From Halioxenophilus aromaticivorans (GTDB taxonomy: Bacteria > Pseudomonadota > Gammaproteobacteria > Pseudomonadales > Cellvibrionaceae): a DNA stretch of 64,000 bases. The notes below the pieces were generated by a model. The model saw nothing but the letters and a program-made list of their open reading frames with translations. It did no database searches and was not told the origin of the DNA. Within the stretch, counting starts at the first letter, position 1, and each line of letters starts with the position of its first letter. Position numbers and translations under genes: made by a program. The stretch covers positions 1 to 64,000 of the forward strand of contig NZ_AP031496.1 of the NCBI RefSeq assembly GCF_042850945.1. Reading direction: 5' to 3'. Below are positions 35,184-43,773 of this stretch, in pieces.

Positions 35184-35307
35184 TTAGTTGATGATGCTCA
35201 ACTTTTCGTCGTCCTTGAGGTGCAGAGAGGCTTTTTCCCGAAATTCGGGAAGTTCCACAACCGTCTGCATCTCTGCAATTCAATGGATTACAGCAGTCAA
35301 ATATTCC

Positions 35308-35568
35308 CTAGTCTTCGCTTTTGTCCAACGGAGGAAAATTCAGCACCTGGGTTTCCTCTTGTTTTACTTCCTTCGGTGTATTCACCCGAGTTTCCAACTC
35401 TCTAAATTGCGGCTGTATGTGCAGCTTGTCGTGAAAGCCACAGGCCACGCATTCGCGGTAGTTATGCACGTCGTCGCGGTAGGCCATGATCTTGTCCTGA
35501 GCACTGCAGCGGGGGCACACGGCCCCGGCTATAAATCGCTTTACGGGTTGGCTGGGCGTATCACTCAT
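35308..35568 (-). CDS. YheV-like zinc-ribbon protein (DUF2387)
   Basis: An 86-residue soluble protein with a four-cysteine zinc ribbon: AVCPRCSAQDKI and YRECVACGFHDKL (two CxxC pairs about residues 18-42). It is followed by a low-complexity acidic tail. Layout and length match the YheV/DUF2387 family of putative metal-binding proteins. It lies 17 bases downstream of prlC on the same strand, so it is probably cotranscribed. Function unknown. Its 3' end is 38 bases from the start of the split toxin gene. Confidence 0.8.
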   Translation of the reverse strand: MSDTPSQPVKRFIAGAVCPRCSAQDKIMAYRDDVHNYRECVACGFHDKLHIQPQFRELETRVNTPKEVKQEETQVLNFPPLDKSED

Positions 35569-35585
35569 AGTTAGTAACTGCTCAC

Positions 35586-37670
35586 TTACGCTGGTTTGGG
35601 TTGGCTCACATCAATGCCGCTGTGGCGCAAAAGGGCGTCATTTTCCGGTTCTCGGCCACGGAAGGCAACAAACAGGCTATTGGCGTCTCGGCTGCCGCCT
35701 TTTTGCAGAATTTCGGTCAAAAAGCGCTGGCCGCTGTCAGCGTCAAAGATGCCGTTTTCTTCAAATACGCTAAAAGCGTCGGCAGAGAGCACTTCAGCCC
35801 ATTTATAACTGTAATAACCCGCCGCATAACCACCGGCAAATATGTGGTTAAAGCTGTTTTCAAAGCGGTTGAAGGCCGGTGGTTGAAACACCGCCACGCG
35901 CTGGCGAACGTCGTTTATAACGCCGGCCACATCCACCGGGTTTAGGCTGGGATAGTGCCAGTGCAGGCGCAAATCGAACAGCGCAAACTCAATTTGGCGC
36001 ATCATCATCATGCCGGATTGGAAGTTCTTGGCCGCCAGCATTTTGTTGAGCAGGTCCTCAGGCAGCGGCTCGCCGGTTTCATAGTGACCGGACAGCAAAC
36101 CCAATACCTCGGGGTGCCAGCACCAGTTTTCCAAAAACTGGCTGGGCAGCTCAACTGCGTCCCATTCCACGCCAGAAGTACCACTCACCGCTGCCACGTC
36201 CACCTGGGTGAGCATGTGGTGCAAACCGTGGCCAAATTCGTGGAACAGCGTGGTGACCTCGTTGTGGGTTAACAGCGCCGGGATGGACTCACTAGGCGGG
36301 TTAAAGTTACAGGTGAGGTAGGCCACCGGCAGTTGCAGGCCTTGGGCGGTTTTACGGCGGGTGCGACAGACGTCCATCCAGGCGCCGCCACGCTTGTGCT
36401 CGCGGGCGTAGATGTCCAAGTAAAAGCCCGCAATCTCCACGCCGTCGCGCTCTACACGGTAGTAGCGGGCGTCTGGGTGCCAAGTGGTAATGTCGCTATC
36501 TTGCTTAATTGTGAGCCCAAATAGCCGTGATGCGACGCTAAATAGCCCAGAAATGACTTTCTCCGCTGGAAAGTAGGGGCGCACCGCTTCCTGGGAAATG
36601 GCGTGCTGCTGTTCTTTTAACTTCTCGGAGTAGTAGCTCACATCCCAGGCTTGTAACTCATCCAGGCCATCTTGCTGAGCAAAGGTGCGCAGCTCGGCCA
36701 GCTCTTGCTCGGCCATGGCTTTGGACTGGTCGGCTAGGTTGAGTAAAAATTCTTCAACTTGCTCTGGTGTTTGCGCCATCTTGCGCGCCAGGGAGAGCTC
36801 GGCGTAGTTGGCAAAGCCCAGCAGCTCGGCCTGTTGCTGGCGCAGAGCCAGGGTTTCGGAGATCAGTTCGCTGTTATCCCATTCGGCGGCGCTGCTGCCA
36901 TCGGCCTTGGTGCCCTGGTCACTGGCGCGGGTGGTGTAGGCGCGATACATGGCCTCGCGCAGTGCGCGGTTATCGGCGTGGGTCATCACCGCCAAGTAGG
37001 CAGGGATATCCAAAGTGATCACCCAGCCCTCAAGGGATTTACTGGCCGCCGCCTGCTTGGCCACGGCCAGGGCGGAGGCTGGCAGGCCGCTTAGTTCGCT
37101 TTCATCGGTGATGTGTTGGTACCAGGCGTGGGTGGCATCCAGCACATTGTTGGAAAATTTACTGGATAACTCCGATAAACGTTTACTGTTGGCCGCAAAT
37201 TGCTGTTGTTTCTCTTTGGGCAAACCAATGCCCGAGAGGGTAAAGTCGCGCAGGGCGTTGTCGATGGTTTTTTGCTGGGCCTGGCTCAGCTGTTCAAACT
37301 GGGCGCTGTTGCGAAGGGTGTTGTAGCCCTCGTACATGCCCTGGTGTTGGCCCATGGCGGTGGCAAACTCGGTAATCTTCAACAGGGCTTCATTATAAGC
37401 CTCGCGCAGGGCCTCGCTGTTGAGTACCCCATTGAGGTGGCCCACCGGCGACCACGCTTGGCTGAGGTCATCGTCGCAATCTTCCATGGGGTAAACAAAG
37501 TTGTCCCAGCTGGGGGCGCTTTTGGCATTGGTGACAATGTCTTCCACCAGCGCTGTGTTGCGCTCTATAAAGTACTCCACCGCCGGCACCACGTGCTCGG
37601 GTTGGATCTCGGCAAAGGGCGGTAAGGTGTGTGGTTCAACCAGGGGATTGTGCGATGGGGGCTTGCTCAT
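35586..37670 (-). CDS. prlC: Oligopeptidase A (M3 metallopeptidase)
   Basis: A 694-residue cytoplasmic zinc peptidase that degrades oligopeptides, including cleaved signal peptides. The zinc motif HEFGHGLHHML lies around residue 475, and the more distal zinc-ligand region follows in the EWDAVELPSQFLENW segment. The N-terminal NPLVEPHTLPPFAEIQPEHV is typical of PrlC/OpdA. Length close to the E. coli enzyme (680). A promoter is expected in the 74-base divergent gap to the carbonic anhydrase-like gene. Confidence 0.96.
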   Translation of the reverse strand: MSKPPSHNPLVEPHTLPPFAEIQPEHVVPAVEYFIERNTALVEDIVTNAKSAPSWDNFVYPMEDCDDDLSQAWSPVGHLNGVLNSEALREAYNEALLKITEFATAMGQHQGMYEGYNTLRNSAQFEQLSQAQQKTIDNALRDFTLSGIGLPKEKQQQFAANSKRLSELSSKFSNNVLDATHAWYQHITDESELSGLPASALAVAKQAAASKSLEGWVITLDIPAYLAVMTHADNRALREAMYRAYTTRASDQGTKADGSSAAEWDNSELISETLALRQQQAELLGFANYAELSLARKMAQTPEQVEEFLLNLADQSKAMAEQELAELRTFAQQDGLDELQAWDVSYYSEKLKEQQHAISQEAVRPYFPAEKVISGLFSVASRLFGLTIKQDSDITTWHPDARYYRVERDGVEIAGFYLDIYAREHKRGGAWMDVCRTRRKTAQGLQLPVAYLTCNFNPPSESIPALLTHNEVTTLFHEFGHGLHHMLTQVDVAAVSGTSGVEWDAVELPSQFLENWCWHPEVLGLLSGHYETGEPLPEDLLNKMLAAKNFQSGMMMMRQIEFALFDLRLHWHYPSLNPVDVAGVINDVRQRVAVFQPPAFNRFENSFNHIFAGGYAAGYYSYKWAEVLSADAFSVFEENGIFDADSGQRFLTEILQKGGSRDANSLFVAFRGREPENDALLRHSGIDVSQPKPA

Positions 37671-37744
37671 TGTGTCTCCGACTTGGTAGCGTTGCCTACT
37701 GCAAAATACAAACGTTAGCTGATAAGTTTAGATGGGGGTAGTGG

Positions 37745-38296
37745 ATGTCAACTTCAATACGGGCACATAAGGGAATTCGGCCCACCCTGGGCGATCGGGT
37801 ATATGTCGACCCGCAATCCGCCGTTATTGGTGATGTGCAGATGGGCGACGACTGCTCGGTATGGCCCTTTGCGGTGATTCGCGGCGATATGCACCGCATC
37901 CGCATCGGCTCAAGGGTGAGCATCCAAGATAACAGTACCCTACACATTACTCACGCAGGCCCCTTCCAACCCGACGGCTGGCCACTGACCATTGGCAGCG
38001 ACGTTACCATCGGCCACAACGTGTGTTTGCACGGCTGCAGCATTGGCAACGAGGTGCTGATCGGTATCGGCTCCACCGTGTTGGACGGCGCCGTGGTGGA
38101 GGACCAAGTGGTTATTGGTGCGGGTACCCTGGTACCGCCGGGCAAGGTGTTGGAGAGCGGCTACATGTATATGGGCGCACCGGCCAAGCAAATTCGGCCG
38201 TTAAAAGAAAAAGAGAAAAACTTCTTTAAATACACCGCCGGTAATTACGTCAAACTTAAAGACGAGTACATCGCGAACAGCGATTACTCCAGCTAG
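37745..38296 (+). CDS. Gamma-carbonic anhydrase-like hexapeptide protein (YrdA family)
   Basis: A 183-residue left-handed beta-helix protein built from hexapeptide repeats (for example VIGDVQMGDDCSVWPFAVIRGD, VTIGHNVCLHGC and VLIGIGSTVLDGAVVEDQVVIGAG). The metal-ligand histidines expected of the gamma class are visible in STLHITH, TIGHNVCLHGC. It ends with a helical tail. YrdA-type proteins bind zinc and resemble carbonic anhydrase, but many lack clear activity. Divergent from prlC. Confidence 0.9.
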   Translation: MSTSIRAHKGIRPTLGDRVYVDPQSAVIGDVQMGDDCSVWPFAVIRGDMHRIRIGSRVSIQDNSTLHITHAGPFQPDGWPLTIGSDVTIGHNVCLHGCSIGNEVLIGIGSTVLDGAVVEDQVVIGAGTLVPPGKVLESGYMYMGAPAKQIRPLKEKEKNFFKYTAGNYVKLKDEYIANSDYSS

Positions 38297-38348
38297 CGTC
38301 TATCTTTTAAGTTAGTGATTACCACATTAGTGCCGGCGGTATGACTGC

Positions 38349-38915
38349 ATGGAATTACCCAAGCTCGCGTCGCCGGCAACTTTAACCACCGCCCGGTTAG
38401 AACTGCGTCAGTGGCAACCGGGCGATACCGCCGCCTTTGCCCGCCTGTGCGCAGACCCAGATGTAATGCGGTTTTTTCCTGCAACGCTAACGTCTGCACA
38501 AGCCGAGCAAATGGCAAACAAAATTCACGGGCTTATTGCCCAGCGTGGCTGGGGATTTTGGGCCGTGGAGGTAATAGGCCTGCAAAAGTTTATTAGCTTT
38601 GTTGGACTGCACACACCCCAACCAGAATTACTCTGCGCGCCCTGCGTAGAAATTGGCTGGCGGCTAGATAAATCCCATTGGGGCAAAGGCTACGCCACAG
38701 AAGCTGCCCGTGCAGCACTGCAATTTGGCTTTGACGAATTAGGCTTAAAAGCAATCGTTGCCTTTACACCCGCACCCAACAAACCCTCCCAGGCAGTTAT
38801 ACGTAAAATCGGCATGCACAACACCGGTAATAATTTTAACCACCCCAGTTTGCCTAAGGGCCACTGGTTAAGTGAGCATGTGTTGTATGCTAGCCGTGTA
38901 ACTTTTAAATGTTAA
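38349..38915 (+). CDS. GNAT-family N-acetyltransferase (RimJ/RimL type)
   Basis: A 188-residue acetyltransferase. It has LTTARLELRQWQPGDTAAFARLCADPDVMRFF at the N-terminus, typical of the RimJ/RimL-like GNAT_3 branch. The acetyl-CoA-binding segment reads KSHWGKGYATEAARAAL (the Q/R-x-x-G-x-G/A position is G-K-G-Y-A). The natural substrate is not predictable. It is the last conserved-looking gene before the AT-rich cassette; its 3' end lies 28 bases from the convergent RES gene. Confidence 0.85.
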   Translation: MELPKLASPATLTTARLELRQWQPGDTAAFARLCADPDVMRFFPATLTSAQAEQMANKIHGLIAQRGWGFWAVEVIGLQKFISFVGLHTPQPELLCAPCVEIGWRLDKSHWGKGYATEAARAALQFGFDELGLKAIVAFTPAPNKPSQAVIRKIGMHNTGNNFNHPSLPKGHWLSEHVLYASRVTFKC

Positions 38916-38943
38916 AATGTAGCTTACTATTATTCGAAGGCCT

Positions 38944-39999
38944 TCAAAAGGTCGAAGTTTCGTGATTAAATTCATGGGTTGTCTTTCTAACGATACATTT
39001 TTCGTAGCGCTCAAAGTGCACTGCCTCGTTACTGTCCTCGCAAAATAGAACTACATTTGGTTGTTTGGTTAATGAACTTAAGAACTTAATCCCGTCAAAT
39101 TGCTCTTGAGATTTTATGAATTCACAGAAAAATTGTGTAGGTAGGTAGCTAAGTTGCTTTGCTTCAGCTACTGGAGCCGTTAATTCTTCAGATAGTTTTT
39201 CTAATAGAACAATTAGTTCTAATGCTAGATGTGCAAGATTATCGGGGAAATGGAAGGCGCTGAACATTCTTCTAGGAGATGTTAGATCCAGCAAGTTTAC
39301 ACTTCGTTTGGTTTTTAAATCAGCTAAATAGATAACGCTACCAGTGCTCGGTCTAACTTCTGTTAGTGCTGTATCACGATCCGTGGAGCAGTACAGGTAA
39401 GATATTCCCGCAGGATTAGCTCTTCCATCTCCTGCTAGTGCTGATGGGGGCTTGTCTAAATCCTGTGGGAAGCACTGAATTTGGTCCGTTATTCTAGCTC
39501 GGAATAATTGACAGCCAATCGGTAATTTAGTCGTAAGTTGAGAGAGTAAAAGTTCAAAAACAATGAGTTCATCGGATTTTCCTCCTCTGAACAGGCTGGA
39601 AAAAATCTTAGTTCTAGGGAAAAATCGATTTCGAGAGATAAGCTCGGATCTTAGATCATCCCATCCGTTACTTAGTCTGGAACTGTCAGATATTAGTTCG
39701 AATTTTCCTTCAGTAAGAGAAGGATCATCTATTATGGCGCGTAATAGTTCGTCAATATTTGCTACATTGTCTTCATTGAATACTTTGAACTCATACTGAA
39801 AGGAATTTGCTAAAGTCCTGCCATCGTTCGACGATAGAAACATATTGTCTTTCAAAAATTCAAACTTTTCTTTTAATTCTAGTGGGTCAAGTAAATTAGA
39901 TTGCATTCCGCAAAAATCGCAGTTCCCAATTTTTGAGGAGTTTCGTTGAATGTGATTCTTTAAGTCTGTATCCCAAAAGCAATCCTTGCAGCAATACAT
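38944..39999 (-). CDS. RES-domain protein with zinc/HEPN-type N-terminal domain
   Basis: A 351-residue protein. The N-terminus carries Cys3, Cys4, Cys7 and a CDFC pair (27 and 30), which fits the HEPN/RES N-terminal domain. The C-terminal half is a RES domain: LFRARITDQIQ (conserved Arg), SYLYCSTDRDTALTEVRP (conserved Ser and Glu regions) and VIYLADLKTKRSVNLLDLT. RES toxins in Res-Xre loci deplete NAD+ with a fold related to ADP-ribosyltransferases. No Xre antitoxin is adjacent. It is the last gene of a three-gene AT-rich cassette, starting 2 bases after the sce7725-like gene stops. Its role as the effector of this cassette is inference. Confidence 0.82.
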   Translation of the reverse strand: MYCCKDCFWDTDLKNHIQRNSSKIGNCDFCGMQSNLLDPLELKEKFEFLKDNMFLSSNDGRTLANSFQYEFKVFNEDNVANIDELLRAIIDDPSLTEGKFELISDSSRLSNGWDDLRSELISRNRFFPRTKIFSSLFRGGKSDELIVFELLLSQLTTKLPIGCQLFRARITDQIQCFPQDLDKPPSALAGDGRANPAGISYLYCSTDRDTALTEVRPSTGSVIYLADLKTKRSVNLLDLTSPRRMFSAFHFPDNLAHLALELIVLLEKLSEELTAPVAEAKQLSYLPTQFFCEFIKSQEQFDGIKFLSSLTKQPNVVLFCEDSNEAVHFERYEKCIVRKTTHEFNHETSTF

Positions 40000-40001
40000 T
40001 T

Positions 40002-40937
40002 TCAGCTCCCTTCAATATGCTTTAGAATCGATTCGATATGGTGGAGCATGGAGAGTTTTTTGACTGCCCCTAGACCTGGAAAATGTTCGGATTTATGCAG
40101 CTTTCTAAACTCACTTATTGAGCTGGTCTCCAATATCTCGGTATTGTTATTAAGAAACTTTATCAATTTAGTCAGTGCGTCATAAAATTTTCCAGCCGGA
40201 TCAGAGTATGATCCATTATTCGCGGAGCAAAAATGGTTGACTATAATTTTAGTATTCGAGGAAAAAATACTGGAGGGGTTGGATATTATTTGAGTGAGAT
40301 GGATTGCGACGACGTATGCTGGGCCACCACTTTCAGTGAATGAGTTGCCGGTGATTGTATAGTCGCCAAAACCATGTAAATCTAGAGTGGAGTAATCTTC
40401 TATAGAAGAACTGAAGTTTGTATAGGGTGGGTAGTCCGCGTTTTTAACTTTTTTATCGAACCCATCTTCAATGACAACTGTGGGTATATTTAGAGCCGCT
40501 TGCGCATTTTTTGCAATATCAGGTTTTTGTTCAACTAATAACAATTCAATGTTATCAGTGTTTTTAAAAATACTCTCTTCGTTGATATTTTTAGCATATA
40601 AAGCGAACTTTTTCCCGGCTATTGCGTTTCGTGTGTCCAAAAAATCAGATTTGCTGTGATGATCTTCAAAGGATATGCATGGAAGGTAGTTTACTCCAGC
40701 TTGCTGAAGTTGAGAGAAAATATCCTTCGGGTTTTTCTCTTCGCCTAATGTAGAGTTTATTATTATGAGAGGAGTAATGTTTGATTGATTTAATTCTTGG
40801 ATAGTTTTAATAAAGGGATTTGAGATAATTTTAACCGGTTCAATTACTGGGGTGACGTAATTTATTCCCTGAAGTTTTGTAAGTTCTCTCAAGGCAATTA
40901 GTTCGAACTGTTTCCCACGTAAAATTGGATAATACAT
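40002..40937 (-). CDS. sce7725-like / Beta-protein family protein
   Basis: A 311-residue protein recognised from the N-terminal MYYPILRGKQFELIALREL and the TPVIEPVK region typical of the sce7725 (Beta-protein-like) family. It is a TIM-barrel-like predicted soluble protein with no signal peptide. Repeated VxxxIN, LLLVEQKP and VIEDGFDK strands are visible. Biochemical function is unknown. It is the middle gene of the cassette: 18 bases after the sce7726-like gene and 2 bases before the RES gene. The coupling suggests it is a partner or controller of one of them. Markedly AT-rich compared with flanking genes. Confidence 0.7.
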   Translation of the reverse strand: MYYPILRGKQFELIALRELTKLQGINYVTPVIEPVKIISNPFIKTIQELNQSNITPLIIINSTLGEEKNPKDIFSQLQQAGVNYLPCISFEDHHSKSDFLDTRNAIAGKKFALYAKNINEESIFKNTDNIELLLVEQKPDIAKNAQAALNIPTVVIEDGFDKKVKNADYPPYTNFSSSIEDYSTLDLHGFGDYTITGNSFTESGGPAYVVAIHLTQIISNPSSIFSSNTKIIVNHFCSANNGSYSDPAGKFYDALTKLIKFLNNNTEILETSSISEFRKLHKSEHFPGLGAVKKLSMLHHIESILKHIEGS

Positions 40938-40955
40938 TACACCGTCCTTGGGTAT

Positions 40956-41795
40956 TTAAATTGGAGTTGATAGCGCTTCGAAAAAAGCATCCTGTTTTCT
41001 TTGTGATATTTTAAGGCTTAGTGCCCTGCCGGATAGTTGATATGGAAGTCTTGAAACAACTTTGTTTTTACTCAGCCCTCTGGACTTTAAGGCTTCAAAT
41101 ACATTTTGTTTTATTTGCGAGGGAGGTAGGGTGCTGATTAGTTTATTGCACTTTTTTACCAGCTGAGTGTTCGGAACGTTGTCGATGTTGTTATTAATTT
41201 CTCTAGATATGTTCCTTAATTCTGGCGCCGTTAGGAGGGAGGTTGCTTTATCCGCGGTGTAGCTGGGATTGAACAATTTCGAATCTCTCATAATTGAAAA
41301 TGAGCCTCTTTTATTCAGCACCATTAATCCGAAAGAGTTTGAGATTTTATTTTTTATGGGGTCGGCGTTTTTGCTAGAGCAAACAACGAATACCTTGTCA
41401 GAATAAGCGGTGTAATCAAACAGTTGTTTCTCAAGTCGATCAAAATTATCGAACTCTGATTTTATTTCGTAACTCGTCGCGATACCATTTATGATCATAG
41501 CGTCGACTTTTGAGGTGCCAAGTTTGAGTTCGCTTAACATCGCTGTCGTATTGGGGGAATGAACTCCGAGCACAATGTTTTTGAATAGTGTGCATTTGTA
41601 TACGTATTCATAGGGGTAGTTCTTTTTCAAGAACTCAAATGATTGTTTGACGATATCGATAACTTTTAGTTCGTCAGTTTCGGAAAAGCCTAAAATCTGC
41701 TTTGCAAGAGAGAATTGAGAAAAGTTCCCGTCTAAGAGTGCGTTGATTGAGCTGGCACTGAAAAGGCTCGCTATCTGATCTATCTCTGATCTCAA
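40956..41795 (-). CDS. sce7726-like protein with PD-(D/E)xK nuclease motif
   Basis: A 279-residue protein of the sce7726 family. It shows a restriction-endonuclease core: Glu89, Asp98 in SKVDAMIING, and Glu110-x-Lys112 in SYEIKSEFD. A Gln124-x3-Tyr128 motif (RLEKQLFDYTAY) follows, like the QxxxY of RecB/Cas4 nucleases. The start is TTG at 41795, supported by AGGAG 8 bases upstream. First gene of the cassette with the sce7725-like and RES genes. Family membership and motif are seen; nucleic-acid cleavage and a defence role are inference. AT-rich, unlike aroE upstream. Confidence 0.78.
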   Translation of the reverse strand: MRSEIDQIASLFSASSINALLDGNFSQFSLAKQILGFSETDELKVIDIVKQSFEFLKKNYPYEYVYKCTLFKNIVLGVHSPNTTAMLSELKLGTSKVDAMIINGIATSYEIKSEFDNFDRLEKQLFDYTAYSDKVFVVCSSKNADPIKNKISNSFGLMVLNKRGSFSIMRDSKLFNPSYTADKATSLLTAPELRNISREINNNIDNVPNTQLVKKCNKLISTLPPSQIKQNVFEALKSRGLSKNKVVSRLPYQLSGRALSLKISQRKQDAFFEALSTPI

Positions 41796-41986
41796 TTCTA
41801 TAACTCCTAGCCTCTAAAGTTAGGTTTAATACTTGCCTTAGGGCGAATTTTACTTTCACATCCGAGTGCTTTTTGCCTAGAAGTTGTTTATATATTTGTA
41901 ATTCGAAACTAGGCAACGCTGCAATAGTAAACAAATATTAGCAATTAAGACATAAAATCTTAAATGTCAGATCTTTCTAAAGCTAA

Positions 41987-42808
41987 CTAAGCTAGTTGAT
42001 CTCTTAATATCTTAACAACTTTCTTGATTTCAGGTTTTACCCCGCGCCAAATCGAAAACGATTCTGCTGCTTGCCCCACCAGCATGCCCAGGCCATCGGC
42101 CAGTTTTGTGCAGCCGTTGGTTTTTGCCCACTGTAAAAATACCGTGGGTTCGGCGCCGTACATCATGTCGTAGCAGGCGGTGGTGCTGTGAATTACGCTG
42201 GTGTTGATGGGCGGGAGGTCGCCGGCGAGGCTGGCGGAGGTGCCGTTAATGATGACATCAAACCTGCCGTCTACATCGGCAAATCCACAACCGGTAATGG
42301 GGCCAAATTGGGCGAAGCTTGCGGCCAGCGCCGTGGCCTTTTCGGCGGTGCGATTGGCCACCACCACCTGGGCTGGGTTTTGTTGCAGTATGGGTTGCAG
42401 CACACCGCGCACGGCGCCACCGGCACCCAACAGCAGCACGCGCTGGTCTTTTAACGGCCAACCCTGGTTGCGTACGATGTCGTCCACCAAGCCCACACCA
42501 TCGGTGTTATCGGCGCACAGCTGGCCGTGTTCGTTGAGCCATAGAGTATTCACGGCGCCGGCGGTTTCCGCCCGCTGGGTAAGATGCTCGGCCAAGGCGA
42601 AGGCTTCGAGTTTAAACGGCGCGGTGATGTTTAGGCCTCGGCCCTGGCTGGCAAAGAACTCCACCACGGCTTGGTTAAAGCCATCCAGCTCTACCAATTG
42701 GCGTTGGTAATTCACATTTTGGCCGGTTTGCTCGGCGAATAAGCGGTGGATATCCGGCGACTTGGATTGGGCGATGGGGTTGCCAAAAACTGCGTATCGA
42801 TCACTCAT
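41987..42808 (-). CDS. aroE: Shikimate dehydrogenase
   Basis: A 273-residue NADPH-dependent enzyme that reduces 3-dehydroshikimate to shikimate. It includes YAVFGNPIAQSKSPDIH (substrate site), LNITAPFKLEA (an unusual Thr-Ala in the usual N-V-T-x-P-x-K segment), ADNTDGVGLVDD and the Rossmann motif LLLGAGGAVRGV. It overlaps hemF by 4 bases (hemF-aroE order as in Pseudomonas). The AT-rich sce7726 cassette begins 191 bases downstream. Confidence 0.95.
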   Translation of the reverse strand: MSDRYAVFGNPIAQSKSPDIHRLFAEQTGQNVNYQRQLVELDGFNQAVVEFFASQGRGLNITAPFKLEAFALAEHLTQRAETAGAVNTLWLNEHGQLCADNTDGVGLVDDIVRNQGWPLKDQRVLLLGAGGAVRGVLQPILQQNPAQVVVANRTAEKATALAASFAQFGPITGCGFADVDGRFDVIINGTSASLAGDLPPINTSVIHSTTACYDMMYGAEPTVFLQWAKTNGCTKLADGLGMLVGQAAESFSIWRGVKPEIKKVVKILRDQLA

Positions 42809-43713
42809 AGCCAGTCCCGCCCGGTGAGGTAGTAGTCGGTGAGCTTGGCTTCGGCCGAGCCGGGCTCCGGTTGGTAGTTGTATTCCCAGCGCACCAGAGG
42901 TGGCAGCGACATCAAAATGGATTCGGTACGGCCGCCACTTTGTAGGCCAAATAAGGTGCCGCGGTCAAACACTAGGTTGAATTCCACGTAGCGGCCTCGA
43001 CGATACAACTGGAACTGCTTTTCGCGCTCGCCGTAGGGCGTGGCCTGGCGTTTTTCCAGTATTGGGCAGATGGCATCCACGTAGGCGGAGCCCACCGCTT
43101 GGGTAAAGGCAAAGCTTTTATCAAAGCCCCATTCATTGAGGTCATCAAAAAACAAACCGCCCACGCCGCGGGGTTCATCGCGGTGCTTTAAATAGAAGTA
43201 GTCGTCGCACCATCGTTTGTAGTGCGGGTACACCTCATCACCAAAGGGTTGGCAGGCGTTCCTGGCTGTTTGGTGCCAGTGAATGCAGTCTTCGTCAAAG
43301 CCGTAGTAGGGCGTTAAATCAAAGCCGCCGCCAAACCACCATACCGGTTCTTCGCCGGGCTTTTCGGCAATAAAAAATCGTACATTGGCGTGGCTGGTGG
43401 GGGCATAGGGGTTGTGGGGGTGAATCACCAATGAGACGCCCATGGCCTCAAAGGCGCGGCCGGCCAGTTCTGGCCGATGGGCCGTGGCCGAGGCGGGCAT
43501 CTGGTCGCCCATCACATGGGAAAAATTCACGCCGCCTTTTTCAATCACCGCACCATCGGTAATGACCCGTGAAATACCGCCGCCACCGGCGTCTCTTTCC
43601 CAGCTGTCTTGTTCAAAGCGGGCTTTGCCGTCCAGTCGCTCCAGCGCTTGGCAGATGTTGTCTTGCAGCGACAACAGATAGGCTTTTACGGCGTTTTTGT
43701 CCACAGCTTGCAT
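42805..43713 (-). CDS. hemF: Aerobic coproporphyrinogen III oxidase
   Basis: About 302 residues. Oxygen-dependent decarboxylation of coproporphyrinogen III in heme synthesis. Key segments are RFEQDSWERDAGGGGISRV, GVNFSHVMGD, GGGFDLTPYYGFDEDCIHWH and EFNLVFDRGTLFGLQSGGRTESILMS. The start at 43713 is chosen because GAGG lies 6 bases upstream; the frame to 43749 adds a basic non-family stretch. It overlaps aroE by 4 bases. Confidence 0.96.
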   Translation of the reverse strand: MQAVDKNAVKAYLLSLQDNICQALERLDGKARFEQDSWERDAGGGGISRVITDGAVIEKGGVNFSHVMGDQMPASATAHRPELAGRAFEAMGVSLVIHPHNPYAPTSHANVRFFIAEKPGEEPVWWFGGGFDLTPYYGFDEDCIHWHQTARNACQPFGDEVYPHYKRWCDDYFYLKHRDEPRGVGGLFFDDLNEWGFDKSFAFTQAVGSAYVDAICPILEKRQATPYGEREKQFQLYRRGRYVEFNLVFDRGTLFGLQSGGRTESILMSLPPLVRWEYNYQPEPGSAEAKLTDYYLTGRDWL

Positions 43714-43773
43714 GTTGGGCCTCGGTTTAGGGTGGCGGGCTGGCCGCACAGGGTAATTGGGCGACAGAATAAA

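Larger units (their letters stand above)
34652..35270 (-). pseudogene. higB: RelE/HigB-type toxin gene split by a 291-bp element
   Basis: Read on the minus strand, the 5' part (35184-35270) encodes MQTVVELPEFREKAS and ends with KLSIIN and a TAA. The 3' part (34652-34892) resumes with FNPTAGSIMQGTGGIRKLRW and continues through GKGKSGGMRVIYYYHNRG to the normal end. Together they make a complete RelE/HigB-superfamily toxin, an mRNA interferase whose family signature is NPxAGxxxxGTGGxRKxRW. Between the parts lies a structured inverted-repeat element (34893-35183). Simple removal leaves 8 rather than 9 bases between the AAC and TTC codons, so the gene is broken or has drifted since insertion. The 3' fragment has its own ATG (34867) but lacks about 40 N-terminal residues. 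Confidence 0.85.

Noticed and set aside
41674..41934. Reading frame overlapping the start of the sce7726-like gene
   Set aside because: It overlaps the real gene in another frame, and the TTG start with AGGAG supports the sce7726-like frame.
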